DNA from: Mycolicibacterium hodleri
GTDB lineage: Bacteria; Actinomycetota; Actinomycetes; Mycobacteriales; Mycobacteriaceae
NCBI RefSeq assembly: GCF_006439015.1
Contig: NZ_RCZG01000009.1
Coordinates: 126,348-190,347 of the forward strand
Length of the DNA stretch: 64,000 bases
Direction: 5' to 3'
Shown one piece after another: positions 15,462-24,543 of this stretch. Position numbers and translations under genes: made by a program. The first letter of the stretch is position 1. Each line of letters begins with the position of its first letter. Under the pieces are notes generated by a model that was given only the letters and a program-made list of their open reading frames with translations, did not search any database and was not told where the DNA came from.

Positions 15462-17591
15462 ATGGTCTCAGCGATCTGGCCCGGTACCGCATACCCCCTT
15501 GGCGCCACCTATGACGGTGCGGGCACGAACTTCTCGTTGTTCTCCGAGGTGGCCCAGAAGGTCGAACTGTGCCTGATCGGCAAGGACGGCACCGAAGAGC
15601 GAGTCAATCTCGACGAGGTCGACGGCTACGTGTGGCACGCGTACCTACCAACCGTCACGCCCGGACAGCGCTACGGCTTCCGCGTCCACGGCCCCTGGGA
15701 TCCCGATGCGGGGCACCGGTGCGATTCGTCGAAGTTACTTCTCGATCCGTACGGCAAGTCGTTTCACGGCGACTTCGACTTCACCCAGGCTCTGTTCTCC
15801 TACGATCTGAAGGCCGACGACCTCGCCTCGGGCGGCACCCCTCCGAGGGTGGACTCCCTCGGGCACACGATGACCAGCGTCGTCGTCAACCCGTTCTTCA
15901 ACTGGGGCTCCGACCGCGCCCCCAGCATCCCCTACCACGAAACCGTGATCTACGAGGCCCACGTCAAGGGCATGACCCAGACGCATCCCGACATCCCCGA
16001 GGATCAGCGCGGTACCTACGCAGGGCTGTGCCACCCCGTGATCATCGAGCACCTGAAGTCGTTGAACGTTACGGCGATTGAACTGATGCCGGTACACCAG
16101 TTCATGCACGATCACCGGCTGCTCGATCTGGGTTTGCGAAACTACTGGGGCTACAACACCTTCGGGTTCTTGGCCCCGCACTACCAGTACGCGTCGAATC
16201 ACAGCGCGGGCGGCGCCGTCGCCGAGTTCAAGAACATGGTCCGGTCGTTCCACGCAGCGGGCATCGAGGTCATCCTCGACGTCGTATACAACCACACCGC
16301 CGAAGGCAATCACCTCGGTCCCACCATCAACTTCCGCGGCATCGACAACGCCGGCTACTACCGCCTGCTCGACGGCGATCTGAAGCTCTACAAGGACTTC
16401 ACCGGGACGGGCAACAGCCTCAACGTGCGACACCCTCACTCGCTGCAGCTGATCATGGATTCACTGCGGTACTGGGTGGTCGACATGCACGTCGATGGTT
16501 TCCGCTTCGACCTGGCATCCACGCTGGCCCGCGAGTTCTACGACGTCGACCGTTTGTCGGCGTTCTTCGATCTGGTGCAGCAGGACCCGGTGATCAGCCA
16601 GGTGAAGCTCATCGCCGAACCGTGGGACATCGGCGAGGGCGGCTACCAGGTCGGAAACTTCCCTGGTTTGTGGACCGAGTGGAACGGGCAATACCGCGAC
16701 ACTGTGCGTGACTACTGGCGGGGAGAACCCGCAACACTCAACGAGTTCGCCTCGCGACTAACGGGTTCGTCCGACCTCTACGAGGCGACGGGCCGCAGGC
16801 CGAGTGCGAGCATCAACTTCGTCACCGCCCACGACGGCTTCACGCTGGCCGATCTGGTGTCGTACAACGAAAAGCACAACCAAGCCAATGGTGAGGACAA
16901 CCGCGACGGCGAGAGCCACAACCGGTCGTGGAACTGCGGAGTGGAGGGTCCCACTGAAGACCAGGCGATCCTAGATTTGCGCGGAAGGCAGATGCGCAAC
17001 ATCCTGGCGACGATGATGCTCAGCCAGGGCACCCCCATGATCAGTCACGGGGACGAGATCGGCCGCACCCAGGGCGGCAACAACAACGTGTACTGCCAGG
17101 ACTCCGAAATAGCGTGGATGGACTGGACCCTCTGTGAGACGAACGCCGACCTGATGACGTTCGCCCGCACGGTGACCACATTGCGCAAGAACCACCCCGT
17201 GTTCCGTCGTCGGCGCTTCTTCGACGGCAAGCTCATCCGCAGCGGTGAGGAAGAGATCCGCGACATCGCCTGGTTGACCAACTCCGGGGTGCCGATGACG
17301 TCGCAGGACTGGAACTCCGGTTTCCAATGTGTGGCCGTCTTCCTCAACGGCGACGCGATACCCGCGCCCGGCGCCCGTGGCGAAAGGGTCGTCGACGACA
17401 CCTTCCTGCTCTGCTTCAACGCGCACTCCCAGGCCGTCGAATTCATTGCTGCGGAGGGTGATTACGCTGACGAATGGACGGCTGAACTCGACTCGGCCGT
17501 CCCGACCGGCACCAGCAATCTGACGGTGAAGGCTGGCGAGAAGTTCACCGTGGAGGGACGCTCGATCATCGTCCTTCGCAAGGCGGCCTGA
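15462..17591 (+). CDS. treX: Glycogen debranching enzyme (TreX/GlgX type)
   Basis: 709 aa GH13 isoamylase that hydrolyses alpha-1,6 branches to supply linear maltodextrins to TreY-TreZ. CBM48-like N-terminal domain (YPLGATYDGAGTNFSLFSEVA), then the GH13 motifs: VILDVVYNHTAEG near 257-269, DGFRFDLAS near 346-354 with the nucleophile Asp, LIAEPWD near 385 with the acid/base Glu, and NFVTAHDGF near 452. A GAGGAGG Shine-Dalgarno stands 8 nt before the ATG at 15462; the frame upstream to 15294 lies within the acyltransferase gene. First gene of treX-treY-treZ. Confidence 0.95.
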   Translation: MVSAIWPGTAYPLGATYDGAGTNFSLFSEVAQKVELCLIGKDGTEERVNLDEVDGYVWHAYLPTVTPGQRYGFRVHGPWDPDAGHRCDSSKLLLDPYGKSFHGDFDFTQALFSYDLKADDLASGGTPPRVDSLGHTMTSVVVNPFFNWGSDRAPSIPYHETVIYEAHVKGMTQTHPDIPEDQRGTYAGLCHPVIIEHLKSLNVTAIELMPVHQFMHDHRLLDLGLRNYWGYNTFGFLAPHYQYASNHSAGGAVAEFKNMVRSFHAAGIEVILDVVYNHTAEGNHLGPTINFRGIDNAGYYRLLDGDLKLYKDFTGTGNSLNVRHPHSLQLIMDSLRYWVVDMHVDGFRFDLASTLAREFYDVDRLSAFFDLVQQDPVISQVKLIAEPWDIGEGGYQVGNFPGLWTEWNGQYRDTVRDYWRGEPATLNEFASRLTGSSDLYEATGRRPSASINFVTAHDGFTLADLVSYNEKHNQANGEDNRDGESHNRSWNCGVEGPTEDQAILDLRGRQMRNILATMMLSQGTPMISHGDEIGRTQGGNNNVYCQDSEIAWMDWTLCETNADLMTFARTVTTLRKNHPVFRRRRFFDGKLIRSGEEEIRDIAWLTNSGVPMTSQDWNSGFQCVAVFLNGDAIPAPGARGERVVDDTFLLCFNAHSQAVEFIAAEGDYADEWTAELDSAVPTGTSNLTVKAGEKFTVEGRSIIVLRKAA

Positions 17592-17595
17592 CGCC

Positions 17596-19854
17596 GTGAA
17601 GGTCCTTTCGACGTACAGATTGCAGATGCGCGGGCCGGCCAGTGGTCAGGCGTTCACCTTCACCGACGCGATGAATCAGCTGGATTACCTTCACGAGCTC
17701 GGCGTGTCACACGTCTACCTGTCGCCCATCCTGACCGCGGGCAAGGGCTCTACGCACGGGTACGACGTCACCGATCCCACGACGGTCTCCGACGAGCTCG
17801 GTGGCGCTGACGGCCTGGCCGCACTGGCGGAGGCGGCTCGGAGTCGGAACATCGGCCTCATCGTCGACATCGTGCCCAACCACGTCGGCGTGGACGATCC
17901 CACCCAGAACGCCTGGTGGTGGGACGTTCTCGCGCACGGCAAGAAGTCGGTCTACTCTGCCTACTTCGATGTCGACTGGTCGCTGGACCCCGGGAACCGG
18001 ATCGTCCTGCCGGTACTCGGTGACGACGGCGACGTGGACGACCTCGTGGTCGACGGAGACGTGCTGAGGCTCGGAGAGCGCACCTGGCCGATCGCGCCGG
18101 GCACCGGCGATGGTTCGGCCGCCGAGGTGCACGAACGTCAGCACTATGCGTTGATCGGCTGGCGTCACAACGTGTGTGGCTATCGGCGATTCTTCTCGAT
18201 CACCTCACTGGCCGCGCTGCGCCAAGAGGACCGTGCGGTGTTCGACGCCACCCACGTCGAGGTGAAGCGCTGGTTCACCGAGGGCCTCGTCGACGGCCTG
18301 CGGATCGACCATCCCGACGGATTGTCCGATCCCGCAGGGTATCTCGAGTGGCTGCGGGAGCTCACCGGTCCTGACGCCTGGATCGTCGTCGAGAAGATCC
18401 TCGCACCCGACGAAACCCTCGAGCCGTCGCTGCCGGTCGCCGGCACCACTGGTTACGACGCGCTGCGCGACATCGGTGGAGTGCTGGTCGATCCAGCAGG
18501 CGCCGGCGAGGCCGAGTCTCTCGAATCGGCAATCCGCGTGCTGAAGATCATGACCGCCACCGAGACCTTGGGCAGCGAGCTGGCGCGGGTACGCCGAGCG
18601 ATCGTGGGAGCAGTTGGTGCGGACCACCCGCGACTGCCCGACGCCGTTGCCGCGCTGCTCTCACACATCGGCGTCTACCGGTCTGACTACCGCGGGCTGG
18701 CCGCCGTGATGCCGACCGCACTGGCCGAAACCGCTGCTGTCGAACCCGATCTCTGCGACGCGCTGACCCTTGTCGCCGCCGCGCTCGAGCACGTCGAGCC
18801 CGCCACCCGGATCCAACAGTTGTGCGGCGCGGTCACCGCCAAGTCGGTCGAGGACTGTCTTTTCTACCGCGACGCGCGACTGGTGTCCCTCAACGAAGTT
18901 GGCGGTGAACCGGAGCGCTTCGGCGTCACCCTCGCGGAGTTCCATCACAGCACGGCGGTGCGGGCACGGTATTGGCCGTCGGCGATGGTGACGTTGTCGA
19001 CCCACGACACCAAGCGCAGCGAGGACGTGCGCGCCCGGATCGGCGTGCTCTCGCAGGTACCCGCGCTGTGGACCGAGCTGCTGTCTTCGTGGACCCTCGC
19101 CACCCCACCACCGGACGCGGCCACCGGATCCTTCCTGTGGCAAAACGCGTTTGGCGTGTGGCCCGTCGACCGTGCGGTGTCGGACGACCTGCGAGGCAGG
19201 CTTCACGCATACGCAGAGAAGGCGATCCGAGAAGCCGCGCTGCACACCAGTTGGAACGACCCCGACGAGGAATTCGAGGCCGCCGTCCACCGCTGGCTCG
19301 ACGACGTGATCGACGGTCCGGTCGGCGTGGAGATGGGCAGCCTCGTCACCCAACTAGATCCGCACGCGCAGAGCGACTCGCAGGTGCAGAAGCTGCTGTC
19401 CTTGACAGTGCCCGGCATTCCTGACATCTATCAAGGCACCGAGTTGTGGGACGACAGTCTCGTCGATCCGGACAACCGCAGGCCAGTGGACTACCAGGTT
19501 CGTCGCGCTCAGCTGAAGACGTTGACCGACGGCAAGATTCGCATCGTGACTGCGGCACTGCACTCTCGCGCCGATCGTCCCGACTCCTACCTGAGCGGCG
19601 GCTACTCCCCCGTGCTCGCTGACGGTGCAGGCGCCCGACACCTGGTGGCCTTCCGTCGCGGCGACGACGTACTGGTGGCGGTGCAACGGTGGACGGTGAC
19701 GCTCACCGAGACCGGCTGGGGCGATACGACGCTTCCGCTTCCGGACGGTGAGTGGGTGGACCGTCTGACCGGTCGGTCCTTCACCGGTCGGGTGCCTGCG
19801 GCGGAACTCTTCGGCGACCTGCCCGCGACACTGTTGGAGCGCACTCTTGCCTGA
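17596..19854 (+). CDS. treY: Maltooligosyl trehalose synthase
   Basis: Converts the reducing-end alpha-1,4 link of maltodextrins into an alpha,alpha-1,1 (trehalose) link. 752 aa. TYRLQMRGPASGQAFTF at the N-terminus, SHVYLSPILTAGKGSTHGYDVTD near 37-59, IVDIVPNHVGVD near 89-100, GLRIDHPDGLSDP near 234-246, and STHDTKRSEDVRAR near 469-482 are TreY-specific GH13 signatures. GTG start 4 nt after the treX stop; the 3' end overlaps treZ by 8 nt. Second step of the glycogen-to-trehalose TreXYZ route. Confidence 0.96.
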   Translation: MKVLSTYRLQMRGPASGQAFTFTDAMNQLDYLHELGVSHVYLSPILTAGKGSTHGYDVTDPTTVSDELGGADGLAALAEAARSRNIGLIVDIVPNHVGVDDPTQNAWWWDVLAHGKKSVYSAYFDVDWSLDPGNRIVLPVLGDDGDVDDLVVDGDVLRLGERTWPIAPGTGDGSAAEVHERQHYALIGWRHNVCGYRRFFSITSLAALRQEDRAVFDATHVEVKRWFTEGLVDGLRIDHPDGLSDPAGYLEWLRELTGPDAWIVVEKILAPDETLEPSLPVAGTTGYDALRDIGGVLVDPAGAGEAESLESAIRVLKIMTATETLGSELARVRRAIVGAVGADHPRLPDAVAALLSHIGVYRSDYRGLAAVMPTALAETAAVEPDLCDALTLVAAALEHVEPATRIQQLCGAVTAKSVEDCLFYRDARLVSLNEVGGEPERFGVTLAEFHHSTAVRARYWPSAMVTLSTHDTKRSEDVRARIGVLSQVPALWTELLSSWTLATPPPDAATGSFLWQNAFGVWPVDRAVSDDLRGRLHAYAEKAIREAALHTSWNDPDEEFEAAVHRWLDDVIDGPVGVEMGSLVTQLDPHAQSDSQVQKLLSLTVPGIPDIYQGTELWDDSLVDPDNRRPVDYQVRRAQLKTLTDGKIRIVTAALHSRADRPDSYLSGGYSPVLADGAGARHLVAFRRGDDVLVAVQRWTVTLTETGWGDTTLPLPDGEWVDRLTGRSFTGRVPAAELFGDLPATLLERTLA

Positions 19855-21574
19855 TCACGAATTCGCCGTCTGGGCCCCGAAACCCGACCGCGTTCGGCTC
19901 GACGTCGACGGTGCCCGTCACCCCATGACCCGAAGTGACGACGGTTGGTGGCGGGCGGTCGTCGACGTGCACGTGGACAGCCGCTATGGCTTCGTGCTGG
20001 ACGACGACGAGACCGTTCTCCCAGATCCCCGTTCGCCGCGCCAGCCCGACGGCGTGCACGCGCGGTCGCAACTGTGGGACCCGTCGACCGTCGCATGGAC
20101 TGACTCCGGCTGGGCAGGCAAGTCCGTCGAGGGTGCGGTGATCTACGAGTTGCACGTCGGCACGTTCACCGCCGACGGCACTTTCGATTCGACCATAGAC
20201 AAGCTCGACTATCTCGTCGATCTCGGCGTGGACCTCGTCGAACTGATGCCGGTGAACTCCTTCAGCGGCACCCATGGCTGGGGATATGACGGTGTGCTCT
20301 GGTTCAGCGTTCAGGAAAGCTATGGCGGTCCCGACGGATTGGTGCGACTCGTCGACGCCTGCCACGCGCGCGGTCTAGGGGTCCTTATCGACGCCGTGTT
20401 CAACCACCTCGGACCGTCGGGCAACTACCTTCCGCGGTACGGTCCCTACCTGACCGAGGCCAACACTGGCTGGGGGCAGGGGATCAATGTCTCTGACGCC
20501 GGCGCGGACGAGGTCCGTCGGTACATTCTCGACTGCGCTCTGCGGTGGATGCGGGACTTCCACGCAGATGGCCTACGTCTCGATGCGGTGCACGCACTGG
20601 CCGACCACACCGCAATCCACATCCTGGAAGAGTTGTCGACCGAAACCGATTCCCTTGCAAAGCAATTGGGCCGGCCGCTGTCACTCATCGCCGAGAGCGA
20701 CCTCAACGATCCGCGGCTCATCACGCCGCGCGACAACGGCGGATACGGCATGACCGCGCAGTGGGACGACGATATCCATCACGCCATCCACACGGCGGTG
20801 TCCGGTGAGCGGCAGGGCTACTACGCCGACTTCGGCTCGCTCGAGGCGCTTGCGAACACCCTGAAGAACGGCTACTTCCACGCGGGCACGTACTCGTCGT
20901 TCCGGCATCGGCGGCACGGCCGACCGCTCGATACTGCGGCGATTCCCGGCACCCGACTGCTGGCTTACACCTCTGACCACGATCAAGTGGGCAACCGCGC
21001 CGTGGGCGATCGGCCATCGCAGAATCTGACCTTCGGGCAGCTCGCCGTCAAGGCCGCCCTAGTTCTCGGCTCGCCCTACACGGCGATGCTATTCATGGGA
21101 GAGGAGTGGGCGTCGTCGAGTCCGTTCCAGTTCTTCACGTCGCACCCCGAACCCGAGTTGGCCCGGGCCACCGCCGAGGGCCGCAAGGCGGAGTTCGCCG
21201 CACACGGTTGGGATGCCGACGAAATCCCGGATCCCCAAGATCTCGAGACGTTCTCGCGGTCGAAGTTGAAGTGGGACGAGGTCGATTCCGGCGACCACGC
21301 CCGGCTGCGCGCGCTATACCGGGCGCTGATCGAACTGCGCCGCCGGGAACCCGATCTGGCCGACCCCTGGCTCGACCACATGCGCATCGACTACGACGAG
21401 GAGCAGCGGTGGATCACGTTGCACCGCGGCTCGTTCGCCATCGTGTGCAACCTCGGCGAGGATGCCGTCACCGTCCCCGTGACGGGCCAGGTCGTCTTGG
21501 CCTCGGATGAGGCGATGGTGGACGAATCGACCACCTTGCCTGGACAGTCGTTCGCCATTCTGCGAGCCGTCTAG
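19847..21574 (+). CDS. treZ: Maltooligosyl trehalose trehalohydrolase
   Basis: Releases trehalose from maltooligosyl trehalose. 575 aa, normal size. PDHEFAVWAPKPDRVRLDVDG starts the CBM48 domain; GVLIDAVFNHLGPSGNYL near 177-194, LRLDAVHALAD near 242-252 (nucleophile Asp), LIAESDLNDPR near 281 (catalytic Glu) and AYTSDHDQVGNRA near 370 are GH13/TreZ motifs. The start appears to be TTG at 19847, overlapping the treY end by 8 nt, which suggests coupled and modest initiation. Followed by a short hairpin at 21581-21604. Confidence 0.95.
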   Translation: MPDHEFAVWAPKPDRVRLDVDGARHPMTRSDDGWWRAVVDVHVDSRYGFVLDDDETVLPDPRSPRQPDGVHARSQLWDPSTVAWTDSGWAGKSVEGAVIYELHVGTFTADGTFDSTIDKLDYLVDLGVDLVELMPVNSFSGTHGWGYDGVLWFSVQESYGGPDGLVRLVDACHARGLGVLIDAVFNHLGPSGNYLPRYGPYLTEANTGWGQGINVSDAGADEVRRYILDCALRWMRDFHADGLRLDAVHALADHTAIHILEELSTETDSLAKQLGRPLSLIAESDLNDPRLITPRDNGGYGMTAQWDDDIHHAIHTAVSGERQGYYADFGSLEALANTLKNGYFHAGTYSSFRHRRHGRPLDTAAIPGTRLLAYTSDHDQVGNRAVGDRPSQNLTFGQLAVKAALVLGSPYTAMLFMGEEWASSSPFQFFTSHPEPELARATAEGRKAEFAAHGWDADEIPDPQDLETFSRSKLKWDEVDSGDHARLRALYRALIELRRREPDLADPWLDHMRIDYDEEQRWITLHRGSFAIVCNLGEDAVTVPVTGQVVLASDEAMVDESTTLPGQSFAILRAV

Positions 21575-21580
21575 CACTGG

Positions 21581-21604
21581 TCCACAGCCCTGCCCTGCTG
21601 TGGA
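21581..21604. terminator. Candidate hairpin terminator after treZ
   Basis: TCCACAG (21581-21587) pairs with CTGTGGA (21598-21604) around a 10-nt loop, 7 nt after the treZ stop. There is no U-tract, as is common for mycobacterial terminators, so function is uncertain. Confidence 0.4.
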
Positions 21605-21645
21605 TAACTCGTCGGCGTCTGCGGAGAATCCTCGATCATTCGCCG

Positions 21646-22077
21646 ATGACCACTCGAGAATTCTTGCCGACTCCGCCCGCCGACACGGCAACGGACCCGA
21701 TCCACTCACCCGCCGACCTTCAGCAGCGATGGCGAGCTCTCATGGGCGGCTTGGGGTTCGGGGAGCGACTGCTGCGCTTCGTCTTCGTGGGTCCGGATCG
21801 GAGGATGCTCAAGGTGCTCAGCGACGTCCCCGTCCCGAGGACGCCCGATCGCGCTCTGATCGGCGATCTGGTCTCAACGCTGGGTGAGCTCCTGGCCAAG
21901 ACCGACGACGGCACCACCGTAGCGTTCCTGCTCACCCGACCGGGTGTCGGCGCGATTACGGACGTCGACCGACGTTGGTCGTCCCTGCTGACCAAGACCG
22001 CCGCCGAACTTGGAGTGCCGATCGAGCCCGTCTGCCGCGCCAACGATGAGCAGCTGGTCCTCGTCGAGCCGACCTAG
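21646..22077 (+). CDS. Conserved actinobacterial hypothetical protein
   Basis: 143 aa. After a Pro/Thr-rich N-terminus (about 1-20) comes LQQRWRALMGGLGFGERLLRFVFVGPDRRMLKVL and an alpha/beta arrangement ending VPIEPVCRANDEQLVLVEPT. The W-R-x-L-M-G-x-L-G-F opening and the R-A-N-D-x-E/Q-L-V-x-V ending recur in small actinobacterial proteins of unknown function; no catalytic motif is evident. Convergent with ilvA, overlapping its stop by 4 nt. In M. tuberculosis the treZ-ilvA interval instead carries the VapBC11 toxin-antitoxin pair, and this protein resembles neither. Confidence 0.7.
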   Translation: MTTREFLPTPPADTATDPIHSPADLQQRWRALMGGLGFGERLLRFVFVGPDRRMLKVLSDVPVPRTPDRALIGDLVSTLGELLAKTDDGTTVAFLLTRPGVGAITDVDRRWSSLLTKTAAELGVPIEPVCRANDEQLVLVEPT

Positions 22078-23357
22078 GTCAGATAGCGGTACGCCGGCGA
22101 GCCGGGTTGCAAGGCCTCTACGTGCATCTCGGAGGCGCGCATGCGTTCCAGCAGACCTTCGAAGTCCGCGGCCGATCCCAGTTCGATGCCGACGAGTGCT
22201 TCGCCGGTCTCGCGGTTGTTGCGCTTGACGTACTCGAAAAGGGTCACGTCGTCCCCCGGCCCGAGCACCTCGTCGAGGAACCGGCGCAGCGCACCCGGTT
22301 CCTGCGGAAAGTCCACCAGGAAGTAGTGCTTGAGACCGAGGTGCACCAGAGATCGTTCAAGAATCTCGTTGTACCGCGAGACGTCGTTGTTGCCACCTGA
22401 AATCAGGCATACGACAGTCGATCCCGGCTCGATGTCGGCCTCCATCATCGCCGCCACCGACAGGGCACCCGCGGGCTCGGCGATGATGCCCTCGTTCTGG
22501 TATAGGTCGAGCATCGCGGTGCAGACCGCCCCTTCGTCCACCGACGTGACGGCGACCATGTCGCCCGCCGCCGACAGCACCGCGAACGGCAGTGCACCGG
22601 CGCGTGCTACGGCCGCGCCGTCGACGAATTGATCGACGTGTTCGAGGACGACGGGTTCCCCGGTGGCCAACGCTGCGAGCATCGATGCGGCGCCGGCCGG
22701 CTCCACCCCGAGCACCGAGGTCTTGGTGGTCCGCTCCGCTAGATAGGTGGTGATTCCGCTGATGCAGCCACCGCCGCCGACGGGCACGATGACCAGGTCG
22801 GGCTCCGCCTCCAACTGCTGGAGGATTTCGACGGCGATCGTGCCCTGGCCTGCCATGGTGCGCAGGTCGTCATACGGCGGGACCAGAGTGGCCCCGGTCC
22901 TGGCGACGTCGTCGAGTGCGGCGGCCGCCGCGACGTCATAGGTCGCACCGCCGACGATCAACTCGATGAACTCGCCACCGTGGTACCGGATCCGGTCGCG
23001 CTTCTGCTTCGGGGTCTTGGCTGGCACGTAGACGCGCCCGTGGATCCCCATCGAACGGCAGGCCAACGCGAAGCCCTGCGCATGATTGCCCGCGGATGAG
23101 CAGACCACGCCCGCCACGATCTCGTCGGGCGTCAACTGCATCAGCAGGTTGTAGGCCCCGCGCAGCTTGTAGCTGCGAACGACCTGCAGATCCTCACGCT
23201 TGAGGTAGACCTGCAGACCCGTGATCGCGGACAACCGATCGCTGAACTGCAGCGGACTGAGGGTGACGACGTTCGAAATTCGCTGAGCGGCCTCGTCGAT
23301 GTCCGCGGCGCAGAGCGGCGCGGGACGGCGAGAGGTCTGACTCAGTTCGGCGGACAC
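22074..23357 (-). CDS. ilvA: Threonine ammonia-lyase (biosynthetic)
   Basis: PLP enzyme converting threonine to 2-oxobutanoate, the entry to isoleucine. 427 aa. The PLP Lys is in VRSYKLRGAYN (about 61-71), SSAGNHAQGFA follows near 87-97, and the phosphate-binding GGGGCISG is near 191-198. The C-terminal ~90 residues form one ACT-like regulatory domain (HYFLVDFPQEPGALRRFLDEVLG), the shorter actinobacterial form rather than the two-ACT E. coli form. Start MSAELSQTSRRPAP at 23357. Confidence 0.95.
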   Translation of the reverse strand: MSAELSQTSRRPAPLCAADIDEAAQRISNVVTLSPLQFSDRLSAITGLQVYLKREDLQVVRSYKLRGAYNLLMQLTPDEIVAGVVCSSAGNHAQGFALACRSMGIHGRVYVPAKTPKQKRDRIRYHGGEFIELIVGGATYDVAAAAALDDVARTGATLVPPYDDLRTMAGQGTIAVEILQQLEAEPDLVIVPVGGGGCISGITTYLAERTTKTSVLGVEPAGAASMLAALATGEPVVLEHVDQFVDGAAVARAGALPFAVLSAAGDMVAVTSVDEGAVCTAMLDLYQNEGIIAEPAGALSVAAMMEADIEPGSTVVCLISGGNNDVSRYNEILERSLVHLGLKHYFLVDFPQEPGALRRFLDEVLGPGDDVTLFEYVKRNNRETGEALVGIELGSAADFEGLLERMRASEMHVEALQPGSPAYRYLT

Positions 23358-23399
23358 CGGTCAATGGTGCCACTCAGCCGTCCCGCTGCGAAAACGGGT

Positions 23400-23837
23400 T
23401 TAGCTCGTGGGAGTGAGCACGAACACCGGGATCTGCCGGTCGGTCTTCTTCTGGTAGTCGGCGTAGTCCGGCCAGGTGGCCACAGCGCGTTCCCACCAGA
23501 GCGCCTTCTCCTCGCCGAAGACCTCGCGCGAGTCGTAGTCCTTGCTGACGGCACCGTCCTGGAGTTCGACACGTGGATGTGCCTTGATGTTGAAATACCA
23601 GACCGGGTGCTTCGGGGCGCCGCCGAGTGACGCGACGACGGCGTACTCTCCGTCGTGCTCGACCCGCATCAACGGCGTCTTCCGGATCTTGCCGCTCTTC
23701 GCCCCGACGGTGGTCAGGAGGATCACCGGCCTGCCCTTGAGTTCCGTCCCCTCGGTGCCCCCCGACGCCATGAAGGTCTCGGCGTTCTCCCGCACCCAGT
23801 CCGAGGTGCTCGGTTCGTACTCTCCAGTCAGAGGCAT
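23400..23837 (-). CDS. F420-dependent nitroreductase-family protein (Rv1558/Ddn type)
   Basis: About 145 aa. The product has the Ddn-family pattern: VRENAETFMASGGTEGTELKGRPVILLTTVGAKSGKIRKTPLMRVEHDGEYAVVASLGGAPKHPVWYFNIKAHPRV in consecutive strands, including the TTxGAKSGKxRKTPL phosphate-binding region and HPxWYxNIxAHP F420-contact region. These proteins reduce quinones or nitro compounds with F420H2. Start at 23837 (MPLTGEYEPS) matches relatives; the frame reaches 23864. Next to ilvA as Rv1558 is in M. tuberculosis. Confidence 0.88.
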   Translation of the reverse strand: MPLTGEYEPSTSDWVRENAETFMASGGTEGTELKGRPVILLTTVGAKSGKIRKTPLMRVEHDGEYAVVASLGGAPKHPVWYFNIKAHPRVELQDGAVSKDYDSREVFGEEKALWWERAVATWPDYADYQKKTDRQIPVFVLTPTS

Positions 23838-23924
23838 CTGACCAGCATATGACGCGGCTGACACGGATACCCAGAATCGGTGTTTCGGCTACCCGAAATC
23901 AAGGTTACGAGCTATCGTGAGTAC

Positions 23925-24122
23925 ATGACCACGTCGACGGAAGTCCGCATTGCAGGCGTCCCGTGGCCCGCGTACAAGCTGATCGCCCTCGCAGTCGGAG
24001 CCCTGGTCCTGACCGTGGTGGGGCTGGCCACGATGAGCGCAGGCCCTGCCGTGCTCAGCGGTGCTGCTGCTGCCGTCGCCGTCTGGCTCGGCCTCAGCCT
24101 GTTCAGCTCCTCAGACGCCTAA
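23925..24122 (+). CDS. Small membrane protein
   Basis: 65 aa with a polar start (TTSTEVRIAGVPWPAYK) and two closely spaced hydrophobic segments (LIALAVGALVLTVVGLATM and AVLSGAAAAVAVWLGLSLF), ending SSSDA. No family recognised. The ATG at 23925 is close behind a -10-like TATCGT (about 23913-23918), compatible with a leaderless transcript; the frame extends to 23880. It overlaps the convergent SRPBCC gene by 4 nt. Confidence 0.6.
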   Translation: MTTSTEVRIAGVPWPAYKLIALAVGALVLTVVGLATMSAGPAVLSGAAAAVAVWLGLSLFSSSDA

Positions 24123-24514
24123 TCAGAGGCCAGCACCAAACGGCACAGCGTATCGAGATCCGCAGCCACCGCCGCGGAGTCGGCATCGAACTCCTCATCG
24201 GTGACTCCTGGGCGACGCCGCAGAGTGAACACCACCTCGCACCCGACTTCACCCGTCCCCGCGGGTATCACACGCATCGGGTTGTAGACCTCCTCGCCGG
24301 AGGGCAGTCGGACGACGTGGTCGAGGACGCCGAACTCATTTCGTGGTGCGAACCGGACGTCGGCGTCCGCGAGCGCCGGGTCGGCAAGCCCAGCTGCCCA
24401 GCGCGGCAGCTCACGGGCATCACTGGCGAACGCGTACACGGCGGCGGCATCGGCATCGATCCACTTGCTCAGATGACGGGACGAGACGGGCGGATCGGTC
24501 GTGTCTTCGGTCAT
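24119..24514 (-). CDS. SRPBCC-fold polyketide cyclase/dehydrase-like protein
   Basis: 131 aa. SSRHLSKWIDADAAAVYAFASDARELPRWAAGL is a typical opening of the Bet v 1/START-like (SRPBCC) fold, followed by alternating strands and the long C-terminal helix VTDEEFDADSAAVAADLDTLCRLVLAS that closes the ligand cavity. Such proteins bind hydrophobic ligands; the ligand is unknown. Divergent from the membrane protein at 24544. Confidence 0.75.
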   Translation of the reverse strand: MTEDTTDPPVSSRHLSKWIDADAAAVYAFASDARELPRWAAGLADPALADADVRFAPRNEFGVLDHVVRLPSGEEVYNPMRVIPAGTGEVGCEVVFTLRRRPGVTDEEFDADSAAVAADLDTLCRLVLASD

Positions 24515-24543
24515 TCGTCCATGGTGACGGACACACTGGGTCG

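Noticed and set aside
21599..21607. Sequence equal to a DnaA box (TTATCCACA on the minus strand) after treZ
   Set aside because: Single box, part of a hairpin, no cluster or AT-rich unwinding region; likely chance.
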